Assembly: GCA_000708835.1 (NCBI GenBank)
Contig: DF237083.1
Coordinates: 113,040 to 177,039, forward strand
From: Klebsormidium nitens
Lineage: Eukaryota; Streptophyta; Klebsormidiophyceae; Klebsormidiales; Klebsormidiaceae
Length of the DNA: 64,000 nucleotides
Reading direction: 5' to 3'
In this document: piece after piece, positions 41,326 to 50,204 of the stretch
Layout: each line of letters begins with the position of its first letter
How positions within the stretch are numbered: the first letter of the stretch is position 1
Made by a program: the position numbers and the translations under genes
Notes under the pieces: model-generated
What the model was told of the DNA's origin: nothing
The model's input: the letters and a program-made list of their open reading frames with translations, nothing else
Database searches by the model: none

Positions 41326-42245
41326 GCGGTTCGCCCTCCTCAATCCTTCAGCGAAAGCACAGTCTGTGAGTGTGAGCTTGGGTGGGAAGCCCTGCCTAAT
41401 CTGCTGAAAGGCGTTTGTGCCTTATCTTTTGCTTTCGCGCAATGGTTGAATGGCGTGCCGCTCAGTATCTTGCACATGATCCGTTATGGCCGAGGTTGCA
41501 AATTGCAATCATCTTTCTGAGCTTCTGGATGCAAGATTGGTGTGCAAACGCTGCAATTGGCAGAGAGTGGTAGTAGCACAGTCCGTTTGTTCGTTTGGGT
41601 GCGGCTAATATGAAACATTAGTCGATCTGCCAGTATCAGGCGTTACCGCACACATATATCATTTGACCTTTTCGTCATCTACGAAGAACTGTTAGGTATT
41701 TCCAAAAAGTTTTGCAGGGCCTGAAAATAAATCTGATTAGTAACGAAGTTATGGGTGGTCGGAAAGTTGAATCCTTGCAGAAAAGCTTAAGTACATGTAT
41801 GTATGTTGGCGTGCCATACTGTACCTATTATATGTACGGAGGTGTGGAAACCTAATGCCAAAAGAGAATGGCCACCTTTCTCGGAGCGTCTGTCGGGGTT
41901 GTTCTTGAAATCAAATCGGTTGACGATCAGGCCTTTTGATCCGGTGTCACTGAGGATCGTCAGACATGCGTGCGGTCTGACGAGGAGGTCTTGGTTCTTG
42001 ACACTGGGCAAATGTCTGACCGTGGGTTAAGCGAACTTGAATGCTTTGGGAGTACGTCATTTCAGTTGTTTATTTTGTGCCGTTGTCGACGGGAGTCGAC
42101 GGTGGCGTTTGACTCCGTTGGAAAATCCATGATGAATGACTAAATGGATTTAGAGTGCGTTCGGGGCCACAATAGGCCTAGTGGACTGTTCTCTAGTCTA
42201 CTCTGCCTGATATTGCAACTTTCTATTTTGCATACTTACATTTAT
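41326..42245. other. Host 3' flank up to the assembly gap
   Basis: Downstream flank of TBCCD1, host-like in composition, with no gene recognised. It ends in an assembly gap, so the host/element junction is not visible here. Confidence 0.5.
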
Positions 42246-42826
42246 NNNNNNNNNNNNNNNNNNNNNNNNNNNNNNNNNNNNNNNNNNNNNNNNNNNNNNN
42301 NNNNNNNNNNNNNNNNNNNNNNNNNNNNNNNNNNNNNNNNNNNNNNNNNNNNNNNNNNNNNNNNNNNNNNNNNNNNNNNNNNNNNNNNNNNNNNNNNNNN
42401 NNNNNNNNNNNNNNNNNNNNNNNNNNNNNNNNNNNNNNNNNNNNNNNNNNNNNNNNNNNNNNNNNNNNNNNNNNNNNNNNNNNNNNNNNNNNNNNNNNNN
42501 NNNNNNNNNNNNNNNNNNNNNNNNNNNNNNNNNNNNNNNNNNNNNNNNNNNNNNNNNNNNNNNNNNNNNNNNNNNNNNNNNNNNNNNNNNNNNNNNNNNN
42601 NNNNNNNNNNNNNNNNNNNNNNNNNNNNNNNNNNNNNNNNNNNNNNNNNNNNNNNNNNNNNNNNNNNNNNNNNNNNNNNNNNNNNNNNNNNNNNNNNNNN
42701 NNNNNNNNNNNNNNNNNNNNNNNNNNNNNNNNNNNNNNNNNNNNNNNNNNNNNNNNNNNNNNNNNNNNNNNNNNNNNNNNNNNNNNNNNNNNNNNNNNNN
42801 NNNNNNNNNNNNNNNNNNNNNNNNNN
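42246..42826. other. Assembly gap (581 N)
   Basis: Run of N. It lies where the host sequence meets the viral element, so the left attachment site or terminal repeat may be inside it. Open frames across it are artefacts. Confidence 0.99.
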
Positions 42827-42939
42827 GTGTGTGCAACTAGAAAGGACCGCAAAAAAACTTTTGAATATCACTGAGGCCGCACCGAGGCCGCACAGGACTC
42901 GCGCGCGCTCGCGTAGAATCTGGACAAGTGCCTAACCGA

Positions 42940-43180
42940 GCCCCGTGTAGGGTTGTAGGGTGTAGGGTATGTTTTACTTCCTTTATATTCATTTTTACTC
43001 TCTCCCCTTATGAGATAAAGAATAACCCTACATACCCTACATACTCTACATTCAGTATATAGTGAAAAAAGAAAAAGGTTTTAAAATGAGACTGAAGTCA
43101 GTGGCATATGAGATCAAAATTAATAATGTAGGGTTCGAGTAAATCACCGGCAAAACCCTACACGATCCGGCCAAACCCTC
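42940..43180 (+). repeat. GTAGGG/CCCTAC repeat region, left copy of inverted pair
   Basis: Begins with clustered GTGTAGGGT units (about 42944-42969). A 46-base block at 43021-43066 follows (AATAACCCTACATACCC ... TTCAGTATATAGTGAA), then GAGACTGAAGTCAGTG near 43089 and a further GTAGGGTT ... AACCCTAC dyad at about 43130-43163. The same modules in inverted orientation occur at about 50205-50600. The 46-base block matches its counterpart (50328-50373, opposite strand) at 43 of 46 positions. Confidence 0.8.
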
Positions 43181-43348
43181 GGAATCCGCACAAGGGTCAC
43201 ACAAAATCCACACAGGGTTTGCTCCTATTTCTAACCTTCTCTGAATCTACGCGGACTCGCGGCTCAAAGGCAGGAAGTTCCATGCAACGTATAAACGGCG
43301 GCTTCTCTGACGGGCATTGGAAAGGATAGAAACGAGGTCTGTCAAAGT

Positions 43349-44418
43349 ATGGCGGGAGGCCTGCCGGACCTGGTTTCCCCTAATCAGCCACCTAATTCTC
43401 TAAATCCTACGCCTGCAGCAGTTGGCCGGCAATTTGATTATTCCAGAAAGCTCGGCGCTCGGCGTGGTAAGTTATACATGGCCACTGAATTGGTCTTCTT
43501 CTGACGATCATTATAGGAGGATTTTATGTTGGTGTTGATGGCAACATGGTGTACCTTCTCAAGGAGTACACCAACCAGCCCTACTTGACTGTGATTGTCG
43601 GAGCTCCTATTCTTCTGCAGACCTGGGAGGTACAAATGTGACAGACACCACTATTGGAGATGAGTTTGTTCGAGCAGTTCATCTTGCACTCAATCGCAGC
43701 CTTCACATGTCAGGAGGTATGTTCCAAGTTTTCATGATTGTTTCATATCTAAAATTGGTTATGAAGTACTCTATGCTGGTAACTTGTAACACTAAGATAA
43801 TCTGTTCTCGAATGGACCTATCATGATCCAGACTAACGTCGCTGACATTCTCAACATAGCCTTTTGTCCTGTGCAGGATTCCGAACTGTTCCAGATCAGG
43901 CAGTGGCAAATGCTGTCAATCAGGCTCTAGCGCACCCTGTTACTGGACTATCAGCACTTGTCAACCAGGCCCTTGCTGATCCTGTTACTGGTCTGGGAGC
44001 TGTTGTCAACCAAGCCTTGGCACATCCTGTTACTGGTCTAGCGGCTGTTGTCAATCAGGCCATGACTCCCATCTCTCGAAACATAGAATGCCAGCAAGCC
44101 AAGAGTCATAATCATCAGTCCATCGGACGCCGCAACGGATCCCTCCTGACTTTGTCTGATCCAGCCGGCAACATGCCCGCACCTGGACAATTCCCAAGAA
44201 GTGTTGAGGAGCTTAGTCATTTCAGCGATGGGGCAGTGGCAGTGAGGGCAGGAAACCACACGCGGATGTCTTACCTTCTGAATTTCTACGATGTCATTGA
44301 TGAGGTGACAGGTGCGGCTTTCCCTTCACCTCCGGGCGCTCTGCCGGCTGGTCCTGCAGGAGACACAGAATTGGAGCGGATGCAACGGGCTTTGGAAAGA
44401 TTTTTAAGTGAGATATAG
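43349..44418 (+). CDS. Intron-containing gene of unknown function with 15-residue repeats (incomplete model)
   Basis: Exon-like segments with splice signals: 43349-43466 (MAGGLPDLVSPN..., donor GTAAGT), an acceptor at 43516/43517 opening GGFYVGVDGNMVYLLKEY, a segment ending at 43716 (DTTIGDEFVRAVHLALNRSL, donor GTATGT), and 43877-44418 after GTGCAG. The last junction is phase-consistent. How the second and third segments join is unclear, because the second runs into TGA unless another intron is removed. A donor at 44408 may lead to a further short exon. The large segment holds three 15-residue units (VNQALAHPVTGLSAL, VNQALADPVTGLGAV, VNQALAHPVTGLAAV) and part of a fourth. I do not recognise the family. 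Viral or captured host origin is open. Confidence 0.45.
43915..44066 (+). repeat. 45-bp tandem coding repeat
   Basis: Units start at 43915, 43960 and 44005, with a partial fourth at 44050. Each encodes VNQALxxPVTGLxA(L/V). Most differences between units are silent or conservative, so the array looks maintained at protein level. Confidence 0.85.
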
Positions 44419-44598
44419 GTGAGGCTACCTTCAAACACAAATGAGTTTCTGCTTTTTGCAAGAGCTGATTTATCAAGCGAGTCAGCACTAGATCAGTTGT
44501 TGATACTTAAAGATCTGACCCCAAAGGCAAAGGAAAGAGGTTGGAGAAGAAGACCGCCAGGAGAGCTGACAAGAAGAATTAAGGTGACTTTCTGTTAG

Positions 44599-44607
44599 CA
44601 CTTAAAA
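44599..44607 (+). promoter_or_regulatory. Putative early promoter motif (CACTTAAAA)
   Basis: Lies 31 bases before the ATG of the GIY-YIG gene. Similar ACTTAARR motifs sit at 46782, 47195 and 47612, 25-32 bases before other rightward genes of the element. Confidence 0.5.
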
Positions 44608-44638
44608 GATTGTGCACTTTTATGTTAAAAAGAGCAAA

Positions 44639-45214
44639 ATGGTTTGTTACGAAGATGCCAAGATTTATGTGATCAGGAACACTCTGAATGACCTGCTTTA
44701 CATTGGAAGCACCACCATAGCTTTGTGCAAAAGGATGACCAGACACCGTTGCGACAGCAGAAAACAAAGATGCAATTCTTCAAAGTTCTACAAAGCTTTG
44801 GCAGAGTTGGGTTCTGAGCATTTCTTCATTGAACTTCTGGAAAAGTATCCGTGTGAGAGCATTGAAGAATTGAAGCGGTATGAGGGACAAATGATTAGAA
44901 AGTTCGATACAGTTAAGAACGGTTTCAATTCAGAGATTGCTGGACGTACGTCTCAAGAGTATAAGCAGGAAGAAAAAGAACTGATAAAGGCAAAATATGA
45001 TGAATCTGGACGTGCCAAAAAAGCTGAGTATTACCAGAATCATAAGGCTGAGAACCATGCAAGACAAAGGTCATGGAGACTAGCACATAAAGACGATGAA
45101 GCATTTCGTGAAGCGTGTCCGCTGTGTCTAAAAGAAATGAGGAGAGATTGCATAAAGCGACACATTAAAACTGTCCACAAAGAAGCCTCTACAGCTCCAC
45201 AATTTCTTGGCTGA
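44639..45214 (+). CDS. GIY-YIG endonuclease with C-terminal zinc finger
   Basis: 191 residues from ATG 44639. The frame is open a little further up, but this ATG follows the promoter motif and an A-rich leader shared with other element genes. The GIY-YIG core is AKIYVIRN (7-14) and LLYIGST (19-25), followed by KRMTRHR with the usual arginine, and an acidic residue in RYEGQMIRKFD (about 82-92). A basic linker rich in Y, K and R (AEYYQNHKAENHARQRS) follows, then a C2H2-type finger CPLCLKEMRRDCIKRHIKTVH near the end. Such nucleases cut DNA in homing, repair or virus replication. It is convergent with the recombinase, 15 bp apart. Confidence 0.85.
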   Translation: MVCYEDAKIYVIRNTLNDLLYIGSTTIALCKRMTRHRCDSRKQRCNSSKFYKALAELGSEHFFIELLEKYPCESIEELKRYEGQMIRKFDTVKNGFNSEIAGRTSQEYKQEEKELIKAKYDESGRAKKAEYYQNHKAENHARQRSWRLAHKDDEAFREACPLCLKEMRRDCIKRHIKTVHKEASTAPQFLG

Positions 45215-45229
45215 GTTCTGCTATCCTTT

Positions 45230-46439
45230 TTATGCATTTATCAATCTGCTCACGCAAGTCTTTGATTTGTTGCAGCTTGGCGGTCTTCTCGGCTTCCTTC
45301 GCGCTGCCTGCTCAGGTGTCGTAGCGATGTTATAAAAGCCTTGGATGTCGGCAGAATTTCCCATCTGGTAGGCAAGCTCCTCACGAGCCTTGATAGAAGG
45401 ATTAGTAGCTAGGAAAGCAGTGATTTTTAAATGCCTAAGACTATTGACCCCTAGGGAAGTTTTCATAGCCCGTTTGAAGGTATCCGTGACACACTTAGAG
45501 AACGTACCATTAGTGTAGGGATCCTTGTTTGTGTTTTCGAACAGATACTTTCGCTTGTGTTCTGCTAGATTTGTTTTAATCACATCGAATAGCACTCCAG
45601 TCAGCTTCGCCTCATACCTGTCGTATGTTTTTGCTGTTTTGTAATTGCCGATCACCATGTCCACGAATTTGTTTCGAGTATTTAGAAACATTTTGTTCGG
45701 CTCCTCGCTGCCGTTGAATTCTGTCTGGCTCTTAAACACCTCCATCTTGCCGTAATCTTTCAATCTCCTCGGTGGAATCAGTGTGTACATAGAGACCAGC
45801 AGATGATCTTTGCTCGCAAAGTCATCCTTTCGAAGTCGTTTCTCGCACTCTAGCACGTCTTTCCATTGCACAGGCTTGCCGTTCAGCATGATAGAAGCGA
45901 CCTTCGGTGCATTTTCTTTTGCTATATCTTGAGCTGCACCGGCAGCTTCCATCATGGCGTCGTAAAACTTTTGCTGGACAGTGTCAGCCACCTGCAGATT
46001 TGTATGTTTTATGAGCGAGACAAACGCTACCAAGTATCCTGTGCGCGAATTCATGTTTGGATACCGGTCGATGATGTACTTTATCACTTTGTCTGGCTGA
46101 TTGACTAGCTTCTGTATGTATGTTTTTCTCGTTGAGACAACCAGCAATAAAATTGGTCTTCCTGACGTAGTCTGTCTGCGTCTCTGAAGCCAGGTTCTGA
46201 TTGTTCTCAATCTGTCGTGTAGTCTCTTCGATTGTCACACTCTTTTCCTTTCCTTTTCCTTTGGCTGCCCGTCTGGCCGGCTTTGGTTTAGGTGGAGGTG
46301 GAGGTGGAGGTGGAGGTGGAGGGGCTGTTGCTTTGCTTCTGGTCGCTCTACCTACCGCCGCCGCAGCACCTGATGACCTTGGTTCGTCATCAATACTGAT
46401 CACTTTACCTGCGTTTTTGCTGGCTCGTGTTCTTGGCAT
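45230..46439 (-). pseudogene. Tyrosine recombinase/integrase, interrupted by a frameshift
   Basis: Leftward gene in two overlapping frames. The 5' frame (46439 to about 46125) starts MPRTRASKNAGK, has a polyproline run coded by a GGTGGA microsatellite (46291-46322) and a basic AT-hook-like stretch. The 3' frame (to 45230) carries the catalytic domain: SMYTLIPPRRLKDYGKM (first arginine), VNSLRHLKITAF (second box) and MGNSADIQGFYNI (tyrosine nucleophile). The frame change falls at a five-T run, 46123-46127; one base fewer there would join the frames. Tyrosine recombinases of this kind integrate PLVs and virophages. Recoding or a sequencing error could also explain the break. Confidence 0.82.
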
Positions 46440-46515
46440 ATTTTGCTTCTTTACTAGAAGGATAATATATAAAACTGGGGTCAGATGTCCGCATTATTTT
46501 CTTGTCAGAATTAAA

Positions 46516-46761
46516 ATGGATTACGATATACCAACAGATCCTGTAGAATTGAAAAGACTGCATGCATATTGCCAACGGCTATACTACCACAGCCTCCCAC
46601 CAGAAAAGAAACAAGTTCTGAATGAGAAACAGCGCATCAGATCTAGAGTGAAGTATCAAACCGACCCAGTACACGCTGAGAAAGTAAAAGAATATCAAAA
46701 GGCACGCTATCACCGTAAGAAAGCCGAGGCGAGTGCTTCGAACACGAATGAAGAAATTTAA
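46516..46761 (+). CDS. Small basic protein 1 with YxxDP motif
   Basis: 81 residues from ATG 46516, which follows GTCAGAATTAAA. Helical and basic, ending in a polar tail (SASNTNEEI). It contains LPPEKKQVLNEKQRIR and KYQTDPVHAEKVKEYQKARY. The Y-x-x-D-P segment followed by K/R-rich helix recurs in the next two genes, so these three look like paralogues. The upstream sequence ACTAGAAGGATAATAT resembles the ACTTAAGGATAATAT motif of the helicase gene. Nucleic-acid binding is inference. Confidence 0.65.
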   Translation: MDYDIPTDPVELKRLHAYCQRLYYHSLPPEKKQVLNEKQRIRSRVKYQTDPVHAEKVKEYQKARYHRKKAEASASNTNEEI

Positions 46762-46781
46762 TTTTGGTAGAAAACAAAACT

Positions 46782-46790
46782 ACTTAAAGG
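46782..46790 (+). promoter_or_regulatory. Putative early promoter motif (ACTTAAAGG)
   Basis: Lies 25 bases upstream of ATG 46816. Confidence 0.45.
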
Positions 46791-46815
46791 AATACTTCCT
46801 CTTCATATTAGTAAG

Positions 46816-47168
46816 AATGGACGCGAAGCTGGATATCGAGGCACTGACTGAGAGCATCAAGGCATTTGTTTTGGCACAAGTCGCTGAACAGGCTGCTAAA
46901 AAGTCACCCCAACCTGTTTGGAGACACACTGCAAAACTTATACAAGGAGGATGCAGCGTATGCAGACAAAATTCGTACAGCTGCTCGCGAGCGTTTTCAC
47001 ACGCTGAGCAAAGAGGAACGTGACCAGATCAATCAACGAAGCAACGAACGCTACAAAAATGACCCCGACTACCGTGAAAAGAAAAAGCAGAGGGCGAAAG
47101 AGCGGTCGGCTAGACTGAGGGATGAGCGTCGGGCAGCGAGGGCGGCCGCCGCAGCTCTCAGAACTTAA
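46816..47168 (+). pseudogene. Small basic protein 2 with YxxDP motif, frameshifted
   Basis: ATG 46816 follows the promoter motif and opens MDAKLDIEALTESIKAF. After AEQAAKK the frame loses its protein-like character. The continuation (NLFGDTLQNLYKEDAAY, then FHTLSKEERDQINQRS, then ERYKNDPDYREKKKQ and an Ala/Arg-rich tail) lies in the +1 frame to the stop at 47168. The break coincides with a five-A run at 46898-46902, and one A fewer would join the frames. This is the same kind of break as in the recombinase. The second half is paralogous to the neighbouring basic proteins. Confidence 0.6.
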
Positions 47169-47193
47169 TTTTTTTGAATTTGCACAAAAAAAG

Positions 47194-47203
47194 CACTTAA
47201 GAA
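47194..47203 (+). promoter_or_regulatory. Putative early promoter motif (CACTTAAGAA)
   Basis: Lies 32 bases upstream of ATG 47236. Confidence 0.45.
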
Positions 47204-47235
47204 CAATTCAATATATCTGCTTAGTATAAGCAAAC

Positions 47236-47562
47236 ATGGAGGCAATCGCCGACCAACTGCACAGTCTAAAGATCGACCCGGCAAAGTGCGAGGTGAAAAT
47301 TGTTGTCAACAGGGTATACAGCACCAGTGCCAAGCGTTATCACGAAGACCCAAAGTACCGTGAGTCCGTGAAATCAGCGTCACGTGCCCGTACACAGAAG
47401 CTGACGCCCGAACAGAAGGAAGCGAACAAAAAGAGGGTTTTGGACAAGTATCACAGTGATCCTATCTACCGGGCAAAAGCCTTACAGCGTGCACAGGAGC
47501 GACGTGCTCGGAAGAAGGAAGAAAATGCCCGGTTGAAAGCTGAAAAGAAGGGCGAACCCTAA
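47236..47562 (+). CDS. Small basic protein 3 with two YxxDP motifs
   Basis: 108 residues. It has two copies of the repeat: AKRYHEDPKYRESVKSASRAR and LDKYHSDPIYRAKALQRAQERR, joined by KLTPEQKEANKKRV. Strongly basic C-terminus. Similar to the two genes before it, suggesting local duplication. Such short basic helical repeats could coat or condense DNA. No enzymatic motif. Confidence 0.7.
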   Translation: MEAIADQLHSLKIDPAKCEVKIVVNRVYSTSAKRYHEDPKYRESVKSASRARTQKLTPEQKEANKKRVLDKYHSDPIYRAKALQRAQERRARKKEENARLKAEKKGEP

Positions 47563-47611
47563 ATATCAAATATTATTATTTTTGTCTTTTAATTTGCACA
47601 AATGAAAAACT

Positions 47612-47620
47612 ACTTAAGGA
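47612..47620 (+). promoter_or_regulatory. Putative early promoter motif (ACTTAAGGA)
   Basis: Lies 29 bases upstream of the helicase ATG at 47650, followed by TAATATCTTAC. Confidence 0.45.
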
Positions 47621-47649
47621 TAATATCTTACAGAATAGTAAAAAGCAAA

Positions 47650-50142
47650 ATGGCACCCCGACAGAACCTTACAGCCTTCCTCTCAAAGCGTAAAGTGGAG
47701 AAATGTTCAGCATTTACTCACACTGGATTAGGTAAGGACTTCCTTGGTTCGTATTACGTCAATGAAGAGGATGTTGACACGTTGCATGACCTGTATATCA
47801 AGTCCTTAGAGGCCGGTGATCGCCTGCACCTGACAGAAAAGCACCGGGAGGGTAAATCTCCGATCTACATCGACTTTGACTTCAAACAGCTGTCTGGAGA
47901 CCGGTTGTATACCCCCGAGCACGTTCGAGAAGTATACCTGGCGATCGCCCAGGGGGCATCACACTACGTCCAGTTCACCCCCGAGGACTTGACCTGTTAC
48001 GTGCTCGAGAAACCGTCCCCCCGACCGGACAAGAACCACCCGTATAAGGATGGTTTCCACCTCATCTTTCCTGACATCGTGACGTCACCAACCGTCCAGC
48101 ACCTGATCCGCAAGAACATCCTAGATTCTAACAGCCTTGCCGAAATTTTCGGAGACTGTGGATTCAAGAACAATTACTCGGACATGTACGACGAAGCGGT
48201 TATCGAGAAAAACAACCTGATGATGTACGGAAGTCAGAAGGTTGACGAGCCTGCAGCCTGGACAGTAAGCTACTTGCTGACTGGGCAGGACGGTGACGAA
48301 GAAGAGTGTGAACTTGAGCCTGCTGAACTGGTCTTGGAACTGTGTGTCCGAAACAAGTTCACGTGCAACCCTACGATCGCGACAGCTACAGCTGAGATTG
48401 AAGCATATGCCGCCGAGCGAGCCAAGAAGGCAGAGAAGCCAGCGCAAGCCAGCTTGTCCAGGTTTGCGGGCAACAATGCCATCACCTTCGACAGGCTTAA
48501 GGCTCTCATTGCTGGTCTCGCGGAGGAGCGGGCGGCCGGTAGAGACAGCTGGTCAAAATGCATGTGGGCAATCATGAATGTCTCCAAGGACAATGGCTTC
48601 AGCGAATTCCAGAAGATGAAGCTGGGTCATCAATTCAGTGAGCTCAGCCACAGCCACTATGACGAGGATGGCGTGGATAAGTTCCTAGCTGACGGGGTCA
48701 AGGAGCACACAAACCCTATTAACCTGGCTACATTGATCCTGTATTTAAAGCAAGACAACCCGGACGTATATGACACTCTGTTCGGCGGCGTGAAGTCTTA
48801 TGATGAGACTAAAATGGAATTTGAGCGTAATCATTTCAAGGTAATGCAGCCACTGTGCTTTGTTGAGGTCGAAGCCGACGATCAAAGCCTATATTACCGT
48901 GGAAAAAGGGAGTTTTTGGAGGCTTATGAGAATCTATATTGCACGGTGAAGAAGGTGGATAAAAACGGAATAGAATATACCGAAAAAGAGGCATTTGTTA
49001 AGTTGTGGTTTGCCGACACTCAGATCCGGACGTACAAAAAGTTGGTCTTCTGTCCGCCGCCTACCCCCGTGCCAGCAGATTGCTTCAACACTTACAACGG
49101 CATGCAAGCGGAAAAGGCGGAGGCTGACGTCAGCTGCGGAAGCATCGAGCCCTTCTTGCGACACGCGGCGGTGCTGTGTAACAATGTTCCCCAGCATACG
49201 GAATACTTCCTCAAATACTTGGCTCATATTGTTCAGTTCCCTGGAAAGCTGTCAAACGTAGCTATAGTTCTCAAGTCTATTGTGGAGGGTGTCGGGAAAA
49301 ATACCTTTCTGGATTTCTTCATGAAGCTAGTGCTGGGGGAGGAGCTATCCTATGAGTCAGCGAATCCTGTCAGAGATCTGTTTTCCCGATTCTCACAGCG
49401 GAGGAAGGAGAGACTAATGATTGTCATTAATGAGACCAGTGGGAAGGACACGCACGCATTCAGTGAGCAAATCAAGGACATGATCACGTCGACTACCTAC
49501 AATCATGAGGAGAAAGGCATCCGACCAATCAAAATGAACAATTACGCCCGGTTGATCTTCACAACCAACAATGACGTCCCCGTAAAAATCGGACAGCACG
49601 ATCGACGGTTCGTGGTCTTTGAGGCTAGCAACGAGCTGGTCGGAAATGCGGAATATTTCAGGAATTTTGCGCAATATGCCGCTGACCCGAACAATGCCTT
49701 GGCGGTTTACGAATATTTAAAATCGCTCGACCTGTCGACTATTCATTTAGAAAACGATCGCCCGAAGACCGAGGAGTACCTTGAGATTCAGAAGAACACC
49801 ATCAAGCCCGAATACCGATTCTTGGGTAGCATGATCGAGATTTATCGGAAAAACCACAACAGCGACGTGGTAGCATTTAAGGGTCTGGATATATTTATAG
49901 AGTTTTCCAAGTGGATGACCCAGGCTATACCGTTGCAAATCACCTCCACACAGTTTGGACGGACACTCAACACGCTGATGAAGCTAACCGACTCGGTTCA
50001 AAAGCGGCGGTTAGGAACCGGGGTGGTTTATGAGATCAATCTACTCAATCTACAGCATTGGATGGTGGAGAAGAAGTATATCGACGACGGAACTGGTCTG
50101 GACGACGTTGAGAGGTCTGTACCGGTATTCAGACCCGAATAA
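47650..50142 (+). CDS. Primase-helicase (AEP primase plus SF3 helicase)
   Basis: 830 residues, intact. ATG 47650 is chosen because it begins MAPRQNLTAFLSKRK after the promoter motif; the open frame reaches 47602. The N-terminal part carries an archaeo-eukaryotic primase-type signature, IYIDFDFK (about 72-79) and KDGFHLIFPDIV (about 131-142). The C-terminal part is a superfamily 3 helicase: Walker A EGVGKNTF (about 545-552), Walker B RLMIVINE (about 587-594) and LIFTTNN (about 634-640), then a winged-helix-like tail. This is the replication protein of PLVs, virophages and relatives (D5-like). It should unwind and prime the linear genome. Codon use and frame are undamaged, unlike the recombinase. 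Confidence 0.93.
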   Translation: MAPRQNLTAFLSKRKVEKCSAFTHTGLGKDFLGSYYVNEEDVDTLHDLYIKSLEAGDRLHLTEKHREGKSPIYIDFDFKQLSGDRLYTPEHVREVYLAIAQGASHYVQFTPEDLTCYVLEKPSPRPDKNHPYKDGFHLIFPDIVTSPTVQHLIRKNILDSNSLAEIFGDCGFKNNYSDMYDEAVIEKNNLMMYGSQKVDEPAAWTVSYLLTGQDGDEEECELEPAELVLELCVRNKFTCNPTIATATAEIEAYAAERAKKAEKPAQASLSRFAGNNAITFDRLKALIAGLAEERAAGRDSWSKCMWAIMNVSKDNGFSEFQKMKLGHQFSELSHSHYDEDGVDKFLADGVKEHTNPINLATLILYLKQDNPDVYDTLFGGVKSYDETKMEFERNHFKVMQPLCFVEVEADDQSLYYRGKREFLEAYENLYCTVKKVDKNGIEYTEKEAFVKLWFADTQIRTYKKLVFCPPPTPVPADCFNTYNGMQAEKAEADVSCGSIEPFLRHAAVLCNNVPQHTEYFLKYLAHIVQFPGKLSNVAIVLKSIVEGVGKNTFLDFFMKLVLGEELSYESANPVRDLFSRFSQRRKERLMIVINETSGKDTHAFSEQIKDMITSTTYNHEEKGIRPIKMNNYARLIFTTNNDVPVKIGQHDRRFVVFEASNELVGNAEYFRNFAQYAADPNNALAVYEYLKSLDLSTIHLENDRPKTEEYLEIQKNTIKPEYRFLGSMIEIYRKNHNSDVVAFKGLDIFIEFSKWMTQAIPLQITSTQFGRTLNTLMKLTDSVQKRRLGTGVVYEINLLNLQHWMVEKKYIDDGTGLDDVERSVPVFRPE

Positions 50143-50204
50143 TCAACTCATTTTTTTATTAACGCTAACTGTCGTTTAGCGGGACTCAAGAGAAACGCCC
50201 AACT

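Noticed and set aside
42144-42935. Long open frames on both strands across the gap
   Set aside because: They consist almost wholly of N and carry no information.
42940-43180. GTAGGG/CCCTAC repeats as interstitial telomere (TTTAGGG)
   Set aside because: Units are GTAGGGTT, GTAGGGTAT and GTAGGGT in mixed orientation with spacers, not regular TTTAGGG tandem repeats, and they recur as a structured inverted module at 50.2-50.6 kb.
44639-45214. GIY-YIG gene as a group I intron homing endonuclease
   Set aside because: It is a free-standing gene with its own promoter motif; no intron structure or interrupted host gene is seen around it.
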